From Phytophthora colocasiae (Eukaryota; Oomycota; Peronosporomycetes; Peronosporales; Peronosporaceae): a DNA stretch of 64,000 nt. This document shows, piece by piece, positions 30,866 through 41,810 of this stretch. The stretch is from assembly GCA_018806915.1 (NCBI GenBank), contig JAGKQI010000006.1:1-64000 (forward strand), read 5' to 3'. The position numbers and the translations under genes are program-made. Each line of letters opens with the position of its first letter. Position 1 is the first letter of the stretch. The notes below the pieces were generated by a model. The model was not told where the DNA came from. It did no database searches and worked only from the letters and a program-made list of their open reading frames with translations.

Positions 30866-32894
30866 ATGACGAGTGTTTGGCCTGTAGCGGATGACCCACG
30901 CGCTAAGCTCTTCAATGGTGCGTTGCATTTCCCTGCATAAGTGGATATTCACCGTTTTAACCAGTTTTAAACGTCTCAACAGACCAAGTACATGGCTACA
31001 TTAAAGTGAATGGACTATGTGTGTCGCTCATGGACACTCCACAGTTCCAACGACTTCGAGATTTAAAACAATTAGGAACTCTCTACTACGTTTTCCCTGG
31101 AGCTTCCCACAACCGGTTCGAGCATTCCCTGGGCGTTAGTTTTCTGTCCGGACAAACTGTTGAACGATTCCGACAGCAACAACCAGAGCTCGAACTGACA
31201 CACAGAGATGCTCGTTTACTGGTAATTGAGTGTTTTAACTGGTAAGTATCTAATGAGAGTACTAATATTTGCTTTTTTGTAGAGTGCTGCTGGACTTTTG
31301 CATGATTTAGGTCATGGACCCTTTTTCGCATGTGTTCGAGCACGAATTCATGCCCCGAGTGGCTGCGAGGGTTACGGGAGTGAAACACCAACTTATCACC
31401 ATGAAGATATGTCTCTACGTATGATTGAGTACATGGTGGACGATAATAATATCGATCTGGAGAGAGATGACGTGCGTTTTATCCAGCAATTGATCGTCGG
31501 CGCGAAAGAGTGAGTTTTTTTTTACAGATTTTTTTGGATAAGTATCCTAATGTTTGATCTGGTAGGACGCACATGGGCAACCGTGTGGATTCTCGTGGAT
31601 ATCTGTATGAGATTGTAGCAAACGGACGCAACTGCATCGACGTGGACAAGTTCGACTACTTGGCTCGGGATATGCTCAATCTTTTTGGATTGCGTAAAGT
31701 GTTCGACTTTTCCCGACTGACGATGTTTAATCGGGTCATTGGCAACGAGATCTGTTACCACACGAGCGTGAATTTGGATATTTACGACATGTTCCAGCAG
31801 CGCTACCAGATGCACAAGCAGATATACAACCACCGGAAGGGAAAAGCAGTGGAATTTATGATCTGTGACGCGATGCTGCTGGCAGACAAGGAGCTGGGGA
31901 TCTCTGCTGCTACACAGACTCCAGAGGATTTCCAGTTCCTCACAGATCACATCGTCCACGTATGTATTTTATCGTTTTTATTATTTATTTCAAGAGAACT
32001 AATGGTTTATTCGCTTTTACAGTCGATTGAAGCATCCAAGACCGACACTTTGGCTGAGGCACGAGCTCTACTGAAGCGTATGCGTCGTCGAGAATTGTAC
32101 GAGTTTATCGACGAGTACCTACTACCTCCTGACCTCACGTCGCGTATTCCTCGCTTTACGGCTGAGGAATTGGCCACTCAAACGTCTCTGGATGGGGTGA
32201 CGCTGGATCCGGAGGATATTATCGTGTCGGATGGCCGGTTAAACTACAATTTCAAAGACCGCAACCCCGTGGACAACGTCTCGTTCTACGCTTCCAGTGA
32301 TCTGAACAAAAAGTTCCACATACCCAAGGAGGAAGTAAGCTTGCTCTTCCCTGAGAAGGTAAAGGCTGCAGATATTTGTTTTGAGCGTGTACTTTTCCTA
32401 ATTTTTTTCCGTTCGATAGTTCGAAGAGCGAATTATCCGCGTTTACAGCCGTAACAAATCGACCAAGGTGCACAAAGCAATTCAGGTACGTCTCAAAGTG
32501 TCAGCATGTAGGGAAAATGTTGAAATTTGGATAAATTTTCTCTTTCCTTTTATACAGCACGCTTTTCGTAGCTACATTAGTCAGTTCAGCACGACACTCC
32601 CTCCTCCATCGCCGTCGTCTAAGGTAAGCATTGTTCACCACTATTTATCATCAGTTCTGTCTAATTCATTTTTTTTTCTTGATAGATTTACGGACAAAAG
32701 ATCTCAGACAAGAAGAAAGTGGTCAGAAAACTCCCAGGTACGTTTCTAAAGCGTCTTCATATCCGCCAAATCGTTGACATTTTCTTCTGATAGTTCTTCA
32801 AGAAGGACATAACGAACACGATACAAATGACAGCTCTTCAGTGTCGTCTCCAGTCAGTAAACGCCTGAAATCCGACATCAAACACGAGAACTAG
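30866..32894 (+). CDS. SAMHD1-like HD-domain dNTP triphosphohydrolase, nine exons
   Basis: Nine exons give 510 residues. The introns are 30918-30982, 31222-31282, 31510-31565, 31960-32022, 32359-32419, 32486-32557, 32624-32685 and 32738-32793, all with GT-AG ends. Exon 1 (MTSVWPVADDPRAKLFN) leads into QVHGYIKVNG. Metal-binding residues are visible in HNRFEHSLGV and LLHDLGHGPF, followed later by DYLARDMLN. Family members hydrolyse dNTPs and control the nucleotide pool. Right after HGPF, about 15 residues (FACVRARIHAPSG) do not fit the family, whose sequence there continues with Ser-His. A T-run at 31321-31325 suggests a base change that shifts the frame, compensated before YHHEDMSLRM. Either two compensating indels altered the active-site edge, or there are sequence errors. 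The gene lies tail to tail with the GT61 gene, with 64 bp between. Confidence 0.85.
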
Positions 32895-32958
32895 CTGCAT
32901 CTCCTGTAGATACACCGACCAAAACATACTGTCCGGTAAATACACATTCGATTTTGTT

Positions 32959-34551
32959 TTATTTCTCCTCAACTTTTTGTTCTAATTCTTCTACGACACT
33001 TCTGAAAAGCGGATCAAAGAAACTTTTCCACTGAGGATACGGGATAATCTTGTCCATGTCGTTCGCATCCGAAGTGTGAATACGTACGTCTCTTCCTCGT
33101 CGGAATTCGTTCCATCTGCAACCAAGAAACGGGCAAATATTGCGATAACCCCAGCGAAATCGTCTTCGAGGGAAAATCTCAACCACGAGCGTCTCGGGAC
33201 GTGTCCACATGACATTCACCATACCAGCTCCGTGCATTCCGATCACCACGTCACTATCCAGCATAACTCGCATCTGATCATGCATAGTCATATTGGTAAA
33301 CTCCAGAGACTGGAACTCGCACTCTCCAAAGCGATATCCATCTCGATATTCCTCACGCATTTTATCCAAGATTTCATCTTCATTTTGCCACATTCGCTGC
33401 ACACGACGTCCTCCATAAGGTCTTCGTGAAATGACAGTAACCAGACATCGTTTTGGGTCCGTTTTAGCGTTGTGTGGAGTCACCCTTAAGCTTTTTAGTG
33501 CTAAATCTCTGAAATCCCGTAGCATTTCGTTGGCAAAGCATGGTTGGTGGTCGTCCAAGTGGGTCATAAGCGGACCTGTGGCCTCATAAGGCGCCAGTAA
33601 AGCAGATTCCAAGTGTACCGCACGGTTCTGGAATACTTCACCACTGATAATCGGCTTTTCAGGCCCGAGAAGAGCATGTCGAAGCTCGTCAACTGGAGTA
33701 GGTAAAGCCCGGTCAAATGTGACGAGCTGTGTAGTATTTCTTTCCCACCCGAGGGTCTGCATCATAACCCAAGCGTTGAGCATTCCGGAGATCTGAAAGA
33801 ACGGATTGTGGTCATCTCTTCGCACCACCACCACTGCTCTTCTCACCGTCAACTTGTCATCAAATCCGGAATCTTCGGGCAAAGGTTTACAGTTCGGATC
33901 CTTTTCACTAGGTCCTCCGACGAAGAAACCCATCCAGATATTTGGATCTCCACGTTCTTGGTCTGAACAAGTGCAGAACGTCGAGTTCTCCATGTATTTA
34001 AACCTCGGATCATGATCACCTCCATCTTCAGCTAATGATTTAATATCCTGGGCCACTTCTGCTCCTCTTAAGTCCAGAATAAAGTTCTCGAGCATTGTTC
34101 CTTTCAAATTTGCACTGGGTACATGAAAGAATTTGTATGGGGAGCTGCTGTTGACTTCCGTACAAAAGCGTCGGGAAGAGTTCTTTAGCTGCTCCAATAC
34201 TCCGTAGTCTCTAGTGATACATTCATCCTTGGATGACACTGGTGCCTTCCGTTCCATTTTATCATTCAACTTTTCGTCATATTCCTCTGTAACTTGATGG
34301 TGAATAGCTTGCTGGAAGTGCTGAATCCCGAATGGATACATTTGCAGTCGCTGGTTGTCAATCGAGTTGATGCTTCCTCTCATTGGTCTTTGTTGACTGG
34401 AGCTTCTGGTTGTCCTAGGGAACCGGAAGGACTCGAAACTCTCAAAGAAGTTGTAGAAGGACACAAACGCCATAGCGGAGACCATGACACCCCAGAGCCA
34501 CAGTCGCTTCGAGCATGGGGTTGTAGTGGAATTACTGGATGATTTCTTCAT
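32959..34551 (-). CDS. GT61-type (DUF563) glycosyltransferase, type II membrane protein
   Basis: An intact 530-residue frame from ATG 34551. A short basic N-terminus is followed by one membrane segment (about residues 17-33, LWLWGVMVSAMAFVSFY), as expected for a Golgi type II enzyme. The C-terminal catalytic region holds VVIGMHGAGMVNVMWTRPE, the hallmark of the GT61/EOGT-like family, and WGYRNICPFLGCRW near the end. It probably transfers a sugar (GlcNAc or xylose in known relatives) to protein or glycan in the secretory pathway; the substrate cannot be inferred. It is intact and has no intron. Its 3' end lies close to that of the HD gene. Confidence 0.86.
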   Translation of the reverse strand: MKKSSSNSTTTPCSKRLWLWGVMVSAMAFVSFYNFFESFESFRFPRTTRSSSQQRPMRGSINSIDNQRLQMYPFGIQHFQQAIHHQVTEEYDEKLNDKMERKAPVSSKDECITRDYGVLEQLKNSSRRFCTEVNSSSPYKFFHVPSANLKGTMLENFILDLRGAEVAQDIKSLAEDGGDHDPRFKYMENSTFCTCSDQERGDPNIWMGFFVGGPSEKDPNCKPLPEDSGFDDKLTVRRAVVVVRRDDHNPFFQISGMLNAWVMMQTLGWERNTTQLVTFDRALPTPVDELRHALLGPEKPIISGEVFQNRAVHLESALLAPYEATGPLMTHLDDHQPCFANEMLRDFRDLALKSLRVTPHNAKTDPKRCLVTVISRRPYGGRRVQRMWQNEDEILDKMREEYRDGYRFGECEFQSLEFTNMTMHDQMRVMLDSDVVIGMHGAGMVNVMWTRPETLVVEIFPRRRFRWGYRNICPFLGCRWNEFRRGRDVRIHTSDANDMDKIIPYPQWKSFFDPLFRSVVEELEQKVEEK

Positions 34552-34920
34552 TAGAGTATGGATGACTGTTCTCAGAGTAGCTAGATCGAAAGTGTGACCA
34601 GGAATCGAAGAGGTACCATGAAAAGGTCTCAGCTACGATGTTCTTAATTGATTGCAGAAAGATAAACAGGATCATGAGTTGATATGGTGTGTTCATTACA
34701 GAACACCAATGGCTACACTGTCCTATAGGGTGCTTAGTCGATCCATACGGATACTGCCGGCACGGTAGCGTCAGTAACAGGTTCAACTGAGTGCTAAGGA
34801 TGTCCAACGCAGAGAGTAATCGGTCCCTTGAGGTGGTTAATGCTCGACTCGATGTGATAGAATGGATAACATCCAATTGTATTTGACAAATGCAGGTTGG
34901 AAGACTATTCTATCGTCGTT
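34552..34920. other. Upstream region of the GT61 gene
   Basis: Non-coding; no feature is recognised. It sits between the GT61 start and the 3' end of the GNAT gene, both on the minus strand. Confidence 0.4.
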
Positions 34921-35394
34921 CTAGCCCAAATAGGAGCTTTTAAATGAGTTAGCGGGCTTTGTCATCCAGCACTGCTTGGCACCTTCATCCACGAAGATCT
35001 CGTCGTTGATACAGCGATAGCCACACTTCTCGTAGAAGCCCTTCTTCTCGATCAAAGCCGCGAGGATGAAGAGATCCACACGGTCGCGGATGTAGTCCTC
35101 CACGGCGTCCATGAGCGTCACACCGTAACGTTTACCTCGACATTCGGACAACACTGCGACGCGACTGAGCTTTGCTGTGCGCTTTACATCATCCACAAGC
35201 ACACGAGCCGCAGCCACAACCTTCTTCTCCTCCACGTCCGTACCGATAAAGTGTAGAGCTGACGGATGCACGTCATCTGCATCGAATTCGCCTTCTTCGT
35301 CAAAGTTCTGCTCGTGGATGAACACTTCCAAACGAATGGCTCGGGCCTTCTCCCAGTCCTCAGGAGTCTTCACACAGGTCACCAGTAGCGTCAT
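34921..35394 (-). CDS. GNAT-family N-acetyltransferase, 157 residues
   Basis: The start is taken as ATG 35394 (MTLLVTCVKTPEDW); the longer frame begins at a TTG. The sequence shows KLSRVAVLSECRGKRYGVTLMD, the acetyl-CoA binding region, and the ending FYEKCGYRCINDEIFVDEGAKQCWM. It is closely related to the gene at 17.8-18.2 kb. The N-terminal IRLEVFIHEQ resembles the YjcF/ElaA-like group. The enzyme is probably soluble, and its substrate is unknown. It is divergent from the adjacent M96-type gene, an arrangement also seen for the other GNAT-M96 pair except for orientation. Confidence 0.86.
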   Translation of the reverse strand: MTLLVTCVKTPEDWEKARAIRLEVFIHEQNFDEEGEFDADDVHPSALHFIGTDVEEKKVVAAARVLVDDVKRTAKLSRVAVLSECRGKRYGVTLMDAVEDYIRDRVDLFILAALIEKKGFYEKCGYRCINDEIFVDEGAKQCWMTKPANSFKSSYLG

Positions 35395-35973
35395 AATAAA
35401 GGTTGGAGTAATTGCAGGCAAGTGTCAAGGCGAATGCAAATTTAAAAGTGGCAATTCACGTGGCAGAGCTCATGCTTGTCAAAGTTGATCATGAAGCGAC
35501 GCGAAATTTTTGACTTCCCAGGATGCAAATCACAAGTGATTCTGACTACCTGGAATACACTGCAACTCATCAAAACATCGACCTGATGAGTCACAGATAC
35601 AGAACGCGTTTAGTGATTGCAACCGAATACTTACATGATAAGCATGGCTCTGTTGATACCTATGTAGCTTATGGATAGCCAACACCGTTCTCCCTCCAAT
35701 TGTACAAGACTGGTGATGTCAGTATGAGTTTTCATTGCACTGTAGAGCTTCACAACACAATATTCGTCTAAAACCCTTTTTACTTCTATATACTTTAAAA
35801 ATTGAATATACCGTTACAGGAATGCATAGAAAAACAACTATTCTCACCTTTCATATTCGAAATACGTCGTAAATAGATATTTGAATGAAAATCAATTTCA
35901 GCGGGTGAAAACCTACCTCCATTGATTCTGGTCATTCCTCGACTAGCATTGTATCACTCACTTCAATAAAAAA
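35395..35973. promoter_or_regulatory. Divergent promoter region, GNAT / M96-type gene
   Basis: 579 bp lie between divergent start codons. GGTCATTCCTCGAC at 35930-35943 resembles the oomycete initiator core for the plus-strand gene and lies about 35 bp before its ATG. The region is otherwise AT-rich without named elements. Confidence 0.35.
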
Positions 35974-37263
35974 ATGGAGTTCGCTCTGGATCCCGAGTCC
36001 TCCGAATCCATTCAAGCAACTCTCGACTGTATCGATACAACAATAAGAGGCTCCAGTCCACCCATTTCGAATGACCAAGTGCAGTCACTCGACAGTAGCG
36101 ACTGGGAGACATCTCTCTTGCTCGATGATTTCATGACCGACAGTTCTTCGCCTGTAAATGCAACAAACTTGACCATTCACCCCGTGTCTCCAATTATTGA
36201 GACTCTTTCGTTGACTCCAGTAGCCCAAAAACTTGTGTCTCCAAGCACTTTTCCGACTCAAATGCCTACCACCAGGAAACGCCGCAACTATAACCCCAAC
36301 AAGGCTCGGGAAGAGCTCAAACAGGAGTTGACGTATCTCCGCAGTGAAGCACAAGAGCTGGAGCTTAAGTTGCACCAATTGCAGAGCTTCAAGGTTGCCA
36401 GGAAGAGTGATGGTGCCAGTGTCCGACAAATTCAAGATCAAAGTGCTCGCAGACCTTTTGTGTGGGAACAAACGTGTGCTAGACAACTCGAATGTCGATT
36501 GAGATCGGAACGTGAGAATTCCCACCTGAAAATGCTCCTGGAAGGGCAAATCCAAGTGGCTAGAAGTCTCGAGAAGCTGCTGAAGAAACGCACAACGCTG
36601 TACTCTCCTGAGTCCTCCGGTAGCAGGAAGACCACTCGCATTCATGTATCGAGAAAAGGCAATGAAGTCCTCGATGCTGCGGTGTTCGAGGAACTGGCTG
36701 ATGGGGTTGAAGCCTCCTACCGTGAAGTAGAGAATGTGTTCGCTTCCAGTGGCTTGGAGCTCTCCAATGTTTCGAGTCGTAATGCTCGAGTGAGAGACGC
36801 TACCAACGGTTTGAGCCTCGAGATATTCGACAGTAAAGTACTTCCGTTTAGCGTGCACGCAACGGGTGAAGCGTGGTGGCGTCGCTGGAACCATTTCAAT
36901 CCAATCCGAGGCAGTTGTCACCGTCTGGTGAGCACGAAAGACACAATTGTGGAGCATTTTGGTATGGAAATGAGCGATTCCAAGGCCAAGACGACTGCCA
37001 AGTTCTACGTGCAGCAGATTCTGCGTCAACACATCGAAGAAGACCGCGTTGTGATCATCTGGGAGTCCCATATTGAGCCTTTGGAGTTTTCCCACAAGAA
37101 ATTGGCCGGAATTCGATTTCGAGAGAAAGGTTACGTGGTTATCAAGCCACATGAGGTTTCGCCGGATACCAACGAGAGCTACACACTCGTGAAACATGCC
37201 ACATTATCAAGCCTGATCTCTCGGATCAGAGACTGGAGAAGGACGCAAGGACTGGAGCATTGA
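35974..37263 (+). CDS. M96-type bZIP-like/START-like protein, intact
   Basis: The gene is complete, 429 residues from ATG 35974. It starts with an acidic region of about 90 residues. A basic stretch RKRRNYNPNKAREE (101-114) leads into a coiled coil to about 140, and a second helical region (ENSHLKMLLEGQIQVA) continues. The C-terminal half is START-like, with FEELADGVEASYREVENVF, AWWRRWNHFNP and ESHIEPLEFSHKK. In Phytophthora this architecture is annotated as the M96 mating-specific family. The basic-plus-coil layout suggests DNA binding with a lipid-binding-like regulatory domain; this is inference. It is the intact counterpart of the amber-stopped copy at 18.3-19.7 kb. Confidence 0.84.
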   Translation: MEFALDPESSESIQATLDCIDTTIRGSSPPISNDQVQSLDSSDWETSLLLDDFMTDSSSPVNATNLTIHPVSPIIETLSLTPVAQKLVSPSTFPTQMPTTRKRRNYNPNKAREELKQELTYLRSEAQELELKLHQLQSFKVARKSDGASVRQIQDQSARRPFVWEQTCARQLECRLRSERENSHLKMLLEGQIQVARSLEKLLKKRTTLYSPESSGSRKTTRIHVSRKGNEVLDAAVFEELADGVEASYREVENVFASSGLELSNVSSRNARVRDATNGLSLEIFDSKVLPFSVHATGEAWWRRWNHFNPIRGSCHRLVSTKDTIVEHFGMEMSDSKAKTTAKFYVQQILRQHIEEDRVVIIWESHIEPLEFSHKKLAGIRFREKGYVVIKPHEVSPDTNESYTLVKHATLSSLISRIRDWRRTQGLEH

Positions 37264-37418
37264 CGGAATTTGTACTCAGTGCCACCATCGCTAACATCGC
37301 AGCAGGTGCAGAGATGATTGAAGGGCTTCTGATAGACGAAGCTCTGCAACAGCGCAGTCGTATCTAAAACCCACGAAGCAAAACACCATGTGAATCGTGG
37401 ATAAGCTGACGATGGTGT

Positions 37419-39440
37419 TCATGATGCATTGAATATGAAATGATGCGAAAATCGACTACTTGACTCGACTAAGGCATACTCCGAACTTTCCTCAGAGTAA
37501 CTGTAACACATTCTCATGGGTCTTGACTTCCATTGCAAATTGCTGAATCTTGCGCACGTTGACATACTTTGATTCCACCATAGCCTTGCTTTTCGAGTTG
37601 AGATACTTTTGGTATTTGAAACCAAGAAATCTGTCTGGCGGAGCACAAAAATCAATGCCGGTGCTTCAGGATTTTTAAGAAGCGTCAAAACGTCGTGGAG
37701 GCCTGCCTGGTTGCACAGATGTTTCTTAGCGTAAGTCACCTGAAACATGACATTCGGCTTCATTATCGCGTCCACCGACTTGTAGTTTTTCACACCTGGC
37801 CGCAGGTAGCTTGTTGGATCACCAGCTTCTAACCCATCGGCACCGTTGAAAACGACAGTTCGGCGTTCAGGCAGAGTGATTGTTGTAACGTCAGTACCAA
37901 TACTGGCAATGTTTGGTATGACACTGGTAGACACGTCACCCGAAACTTGTTGGGCTTCATCACTCGAGTCATCATCACTCGACGATTCAGCCGTGCCTGC
38001 TTCAGAGTTGTCCACAAGGCGACGAATTTGAAAAATTCCACCTCGAGGCAGCACCGAGTGCACATATTCTTCAAACAGATAGCCACGTAGCACAGCATCA
38101 GCACCAACCCCATCCGAGGCACCAATGAACTCTAGCAGCTTTTGTTTGTTGCTGTTGTACAGACGCCGATAGATCTCTTCCAGCACATATTGTGATGCGA
38201 AAACGAAGTAATCCGTGGCAAAATCTTTCGTGACACGATAATGAAGCAATCGTTGCGACGCTTCCTCGGGGTCCGCATAAAGCTTACCGCAGGCGTTCAC
38301 CAACGAGTCAAGATTAACATTCTCCATTGTTTTTTCAAGTGATAACTGCTGGCGAACTATTGTAGCGTAGTGCAGAACATAGCGCGGGACTCCACCCCAT
38401 CGACGAAAGCAATCCTGTACGACGGACTCTGGAATATCCGAGTACATCAGCTCTCGGCATTTAAAAATCTCGTCCCTCGACCACACTGGCATATAGCATG
38501 GCTGACAATTGGTTTTGTTAAACTGATACCAAACTTCGCGCTGGGGTGCCGTCAAAAGTATCGTCTTTGCTGGATAATACGTTGGCTTGACACCATCCAC
38601 GATGTAGTACGTTGTAGTCTGATCGAGAATGGAAATAAAGTCCTGCTGGGATCCTTCAACAACCATATCCTGAGAGAATAGGAAACGTTGCTTAGATGCT
38701 CGGCTCTCATACACAACCGTCGTTCCAGAACGAGCAAGAATCCACAGGATCACGTAGCCAAAATACGTTTTGCCGATTCCTGGATTCCCGAGGATCACGA
38801 GATGCGGTGTGTTCATCGCTTCATCATGAATCATCTTTGAGCAAACTTGCCATAGGCGCGGGTAACAATGGCGGATGTAGACACGAGAGCCTAGCATCGG
38901 ATCTCCTAGAAAAAATGTTCCTTTTGGTAATGTGATCACAGCATCAGCTTTGAATTCAGTACGATTCTCTTGAAATGCTCTCCAAAAGTGAGCCAGTGGT
39001 GGTGAACCGAATGTCATGCTTTTTGTGATGCGGATATTTACGTCGTCCACAGTGAAGTGAGGTACCCCCAGGGGGGCTGGGGAACGGAGGTTGACTTGCT
39101 CCGGAACCACCACCAGCACGTGAACTTGGCCCTGATCTGGTTGGAAATTCTCTCCAAAGTAGTTATCATGTTTGATCCACAGTGTGGGATCCATCCATTC
39201 GAAGCCTTGCGGGTGTCGATGTTTATCAAGCACCACAGCTGCCGCTCCAGCCCCATCCATCCACGCGCCGCCCTTCTTCGCCAGGAAGAGCTGCAGGTCA
39301 CGCGCAGGAACCTTGATGTCTTCATTATCCGCCTGGATCTTCCTCTTCAACATGCTCACCTTCGCACCATCATCTATTTCCACGTCGAATGATCTTCCCG
39401 CTTCACCCACAATCGCACACTGAAGTGATACCACCACCAT
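37419..39440 (-). pseudogene. Crinkler (CRN) protein with full NTPase region, frameshift near C-terminus
   Basis: The ATG at 39440 opens a 673-residue frame. LFLAK lies at 51-55, HVLVVVP at about 107-113, and the P-loop GNPGIGKT at about 218-225. The NTPase-like and distal regions follow, including YYIVDGVKP, DYFVFASQYVLEE and GYLFEEYVHS. An acidic linker (SSSDDDSSDEAQQ) leads to a C-terminal domain with VDAIMKPNVMFQVTYAKKH. Near 37640, after FVLRQ, the residues cease to look like the family and the following frame holds the expected C-terminal part until 37492. A one-base indel there is the simplest account. Crinklers are intracellular or host-directed effectors. The protein could still be made with an altered last ~65 residues. 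Confidence 0.8.
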
Positions 39441-39570
39441 CTTTCCTCAAGTCAGCAGATTCTAAAATGACGGAGAAGTAACTTAAGCGGACACGAAGGT
39501 GTGTGACAAAGATTTTCAACCAATCATGAGACGCCTCGTCAGCTGTACAATATATGTACCACCTTGCATT

Positions 39571-39661
39571 GGAAACGGTAACGTGGGCTCAATTATTTCT
39601 TTCTTTTGTTGACATCGGGAAACGGTAACGTGGGCTCAATTATTTCTTTTGTTGACATCGG
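39571..39661. repeat. Tandem duplication of a ~45-bp unit
   Basis: Two copies of a unit starting GAAACGGTAACGTGGGCTC and ending TGTTGACATCGG lie directly next to each other. They differ by a TTTC insertion in the first copy. It is upstream of the NLP pseudogene. Confidence 0.85.
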
Positions 39662-39995
39662 AAAGTAACCAGAAGGAAAAGTACAGGGACTGTATTCATG
39701 GCAAATGCTGGACAGCTTGGAGTACATCGAGATAGCCTGGGGGGGGGATACCTCATCATGAAGTTCATGCCACGCAGAACAACGAGCTGTGCTGCAGGCT
39801 TGGACGACTGACTATCAACCAAATAGCGACAAATCTAGAAATGCATCGCAGACTGTAAATTCTGGGAACCCCATCGTACTCTGCATCCTACTTAAGCAAT
39901 ACCACGTTGTTTACTTACTTTTGTCTACAAAACAATGCTGCATGAGTTTGACCAAGCCAGCTTCATACACTCATTTTCCCTTACATCGACTCGAG

Positions 39996-40514
39996 ATGAA
40001 TCTACTCCTTCTCGCTGTGACTGTCTTTGTGGTTCTAGCTGCTAGTGCATCTGCGACCGTCGACCACGACAAGATCGAACCTTTTTCTCAACCTGAGCAT
40101 GTTACCGTCTCCGAAAAAGCTGCTATCAAGTTCAAACCTCCGCTGTATGGATCTACAATCCCGACTTGGAGACACCTAAGATCGTTGGAGTGTCCTTGGC
40201 CATAGCCGACTCGAAATATCGGAAGGAACGGGAGTTATTGCCTAGATATTTTGCTGGTACTAGAACGGAGGGCCCATACGAGAACGGAGGGCCCAAGATC
40301 CATGCCCACCTACCTTGGCGGCTCTAACACGTCTCTCCGGTTCGTGTTTGACGCAAGTAAATTTCACGACTCAACCTTTCCTATGTGGATGGCGAATATC
40401 AAGATTGATCAACTCACGGGTGCAGCTCGCATAGCTCTTATTGATGGAAAGTCCTTTGGGGATGCGAGTGATGAGCATTACGAGGTAAACCAAGGGATAG
40501 CGTAGCCACTTTAA
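39996..40514 (+). pseudogene. NLP (NPP1-type) pseudogene with internal deletion
   Basis: The ATG at 39996 opens a signal peptide ([19 protein letters not shown]) and the N-terminal NLP stretch ([18 protein letters not shown]). The frame is then lost at about 40150, where a deletion removes the region with both cysteines and the heptapeptide. The remaining 3' part reads GGSNTSLRFVFDASKFH and DQLTGAARIALIDG in a different frame, up to about 40514. Compared with the full copy at 22.1-22.9 kb, about 250 bp are missing. No cytolytic product is possible. Confidence 0.82.
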
Positions 40515-41149
40515 GTGAAACTTCATGACATGAAGTTCATGTGAAACCTCTGACTCGTCATCTCTTCTGTCGTTGAATTTGGCATTAGTAGCGCCTTGGT
40601 CCTCCCAAGACAGTAAGCAGGCTTTTTGATGCAGTAGATGTAAGCGAGGTGGTCTGAAAGATCACTCTATCATACGTGGTTCACAATTGTATAAACGGAT
40701 AAAGGGTCATACAGCAACGTCGACAGGTTTCGTGGCAATGGCGGTTCGGCGTGACTTGCACTTGAACACTGCACTAACGCGAGTTGTTTTCTTTGCTTGC
40801 TCGCCTTCGCAGTAAACCTGAACTTGAAGCCGGGGCGTAGGACGTTCCATTCTAATACAGTTCACCGCCACCACACACTCGCACGTGCAGTTCAAGTAAA
40901 GGTAGCAGCCTATCCAAGCTCTCATGTGGCTGCTTCGTGCAAACAGCACTCATAACTAGACCACAAAAGAAGAATGATCGTAACCACGAAGTCATTGCGT
41001 TCAATGTAATGTACTCTGTTCCAATAAATTAATCACGTACCATACTGTTAGACCGTTAAAAACACAATATACTGTGTCAAATAAAGATGCTACAAAGGAA
41101 AATCAAATGGACACCGACCTCAGAATTTACACGCCTACAGATAATAACA
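40515..41149. other. Intergenic, with one Cys-rich small frame
   Basis: A minus-strand frame (ATG 40925 to 40707, 72 residues) holds seven cysteines (GCYLYLNCTCECVV at its start) but no signal peptide. I do not count it as a gene. Confidence 0.3.
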
Positions 41150-41810
41150 ACCGTCTACCCGCTTTCCTCCATCTGAGTCTCGTCGTCATCGCTGAATGAA
41201 TCGTTACTGTCGTGTGCTGGATGATACCTTGAACCCGTACAGCTTATGCTTTGCGCTGTAGAACGGCATGGCTTCTGCCATCGACCCTGCTGGCCTGTTA
41301 GACTGTTGGAATGTGACATCAGTGGCGGTTCCTCCTGCTTTCATCACAACGAGTAGCATGAAGAAGACGTCCTTGGCAGCAAAATTTGACCGCCTTCCAC
41401 GACCAACATTCCAGTAACAATGGACGTGGCTTCGCACCGAAAACCACAACACATTGAGTTCACTTGGAGAGAAATTCGTGAGCCGTAGTACAGCCTCAGC
41501 ACCACCGTCTTGAATATCCCGTCTAAAATAGGGCATGGCGACGTGTTATCGGTGGAATCACCGCAGGTTTCATGCGTATCACCTGAAATTGCGCCAGCTC
41601 CTCTCGTTGAGCTTCTTCACGGTCTTCTAGCATCTCTAACATCGTTTGGAGATGTCAAATATGGGCAGTGCGGGAGCGCGTGGAACGTGCCCTTGCTTCG
41701 CTCGATTCCTGCCCAAGCGATGGCGTTCTACGGTTGTTTCTTGCATTGGAAAGCCGGCGCATTGACGATGGTTTCGCGCGAGTAGCAGGAGACGAGTGGC
41801 GTTGTGACAT
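41150..41810 (-). pseudogene. DDE superfamily transposase relic
   Basis: Minus-strand pieces read YFRRDIQDGGAEAVLRLTNF and FAAKDVFFMLLVVMKAGGT. They continue directly with ATDVTFQQSNRPAGS and FYSAKHKLYGFKV, which belong further along in full-length relatives of this oomycete DDE family, so an internal deletion removed the middle. An acidic tail (DSNDSFSDDDETQ) follows after a frame change. Upstream pieces to 41810 are worn. No inverted repeats were found around it. Confidence 0.6.

Noticed and set aside
40707..40925. Cys-rich 72-residue frame as a secreted effector
   Set aside because: No signal peptide, no start context and no similar neighbour; a random frame of this length is likely here.
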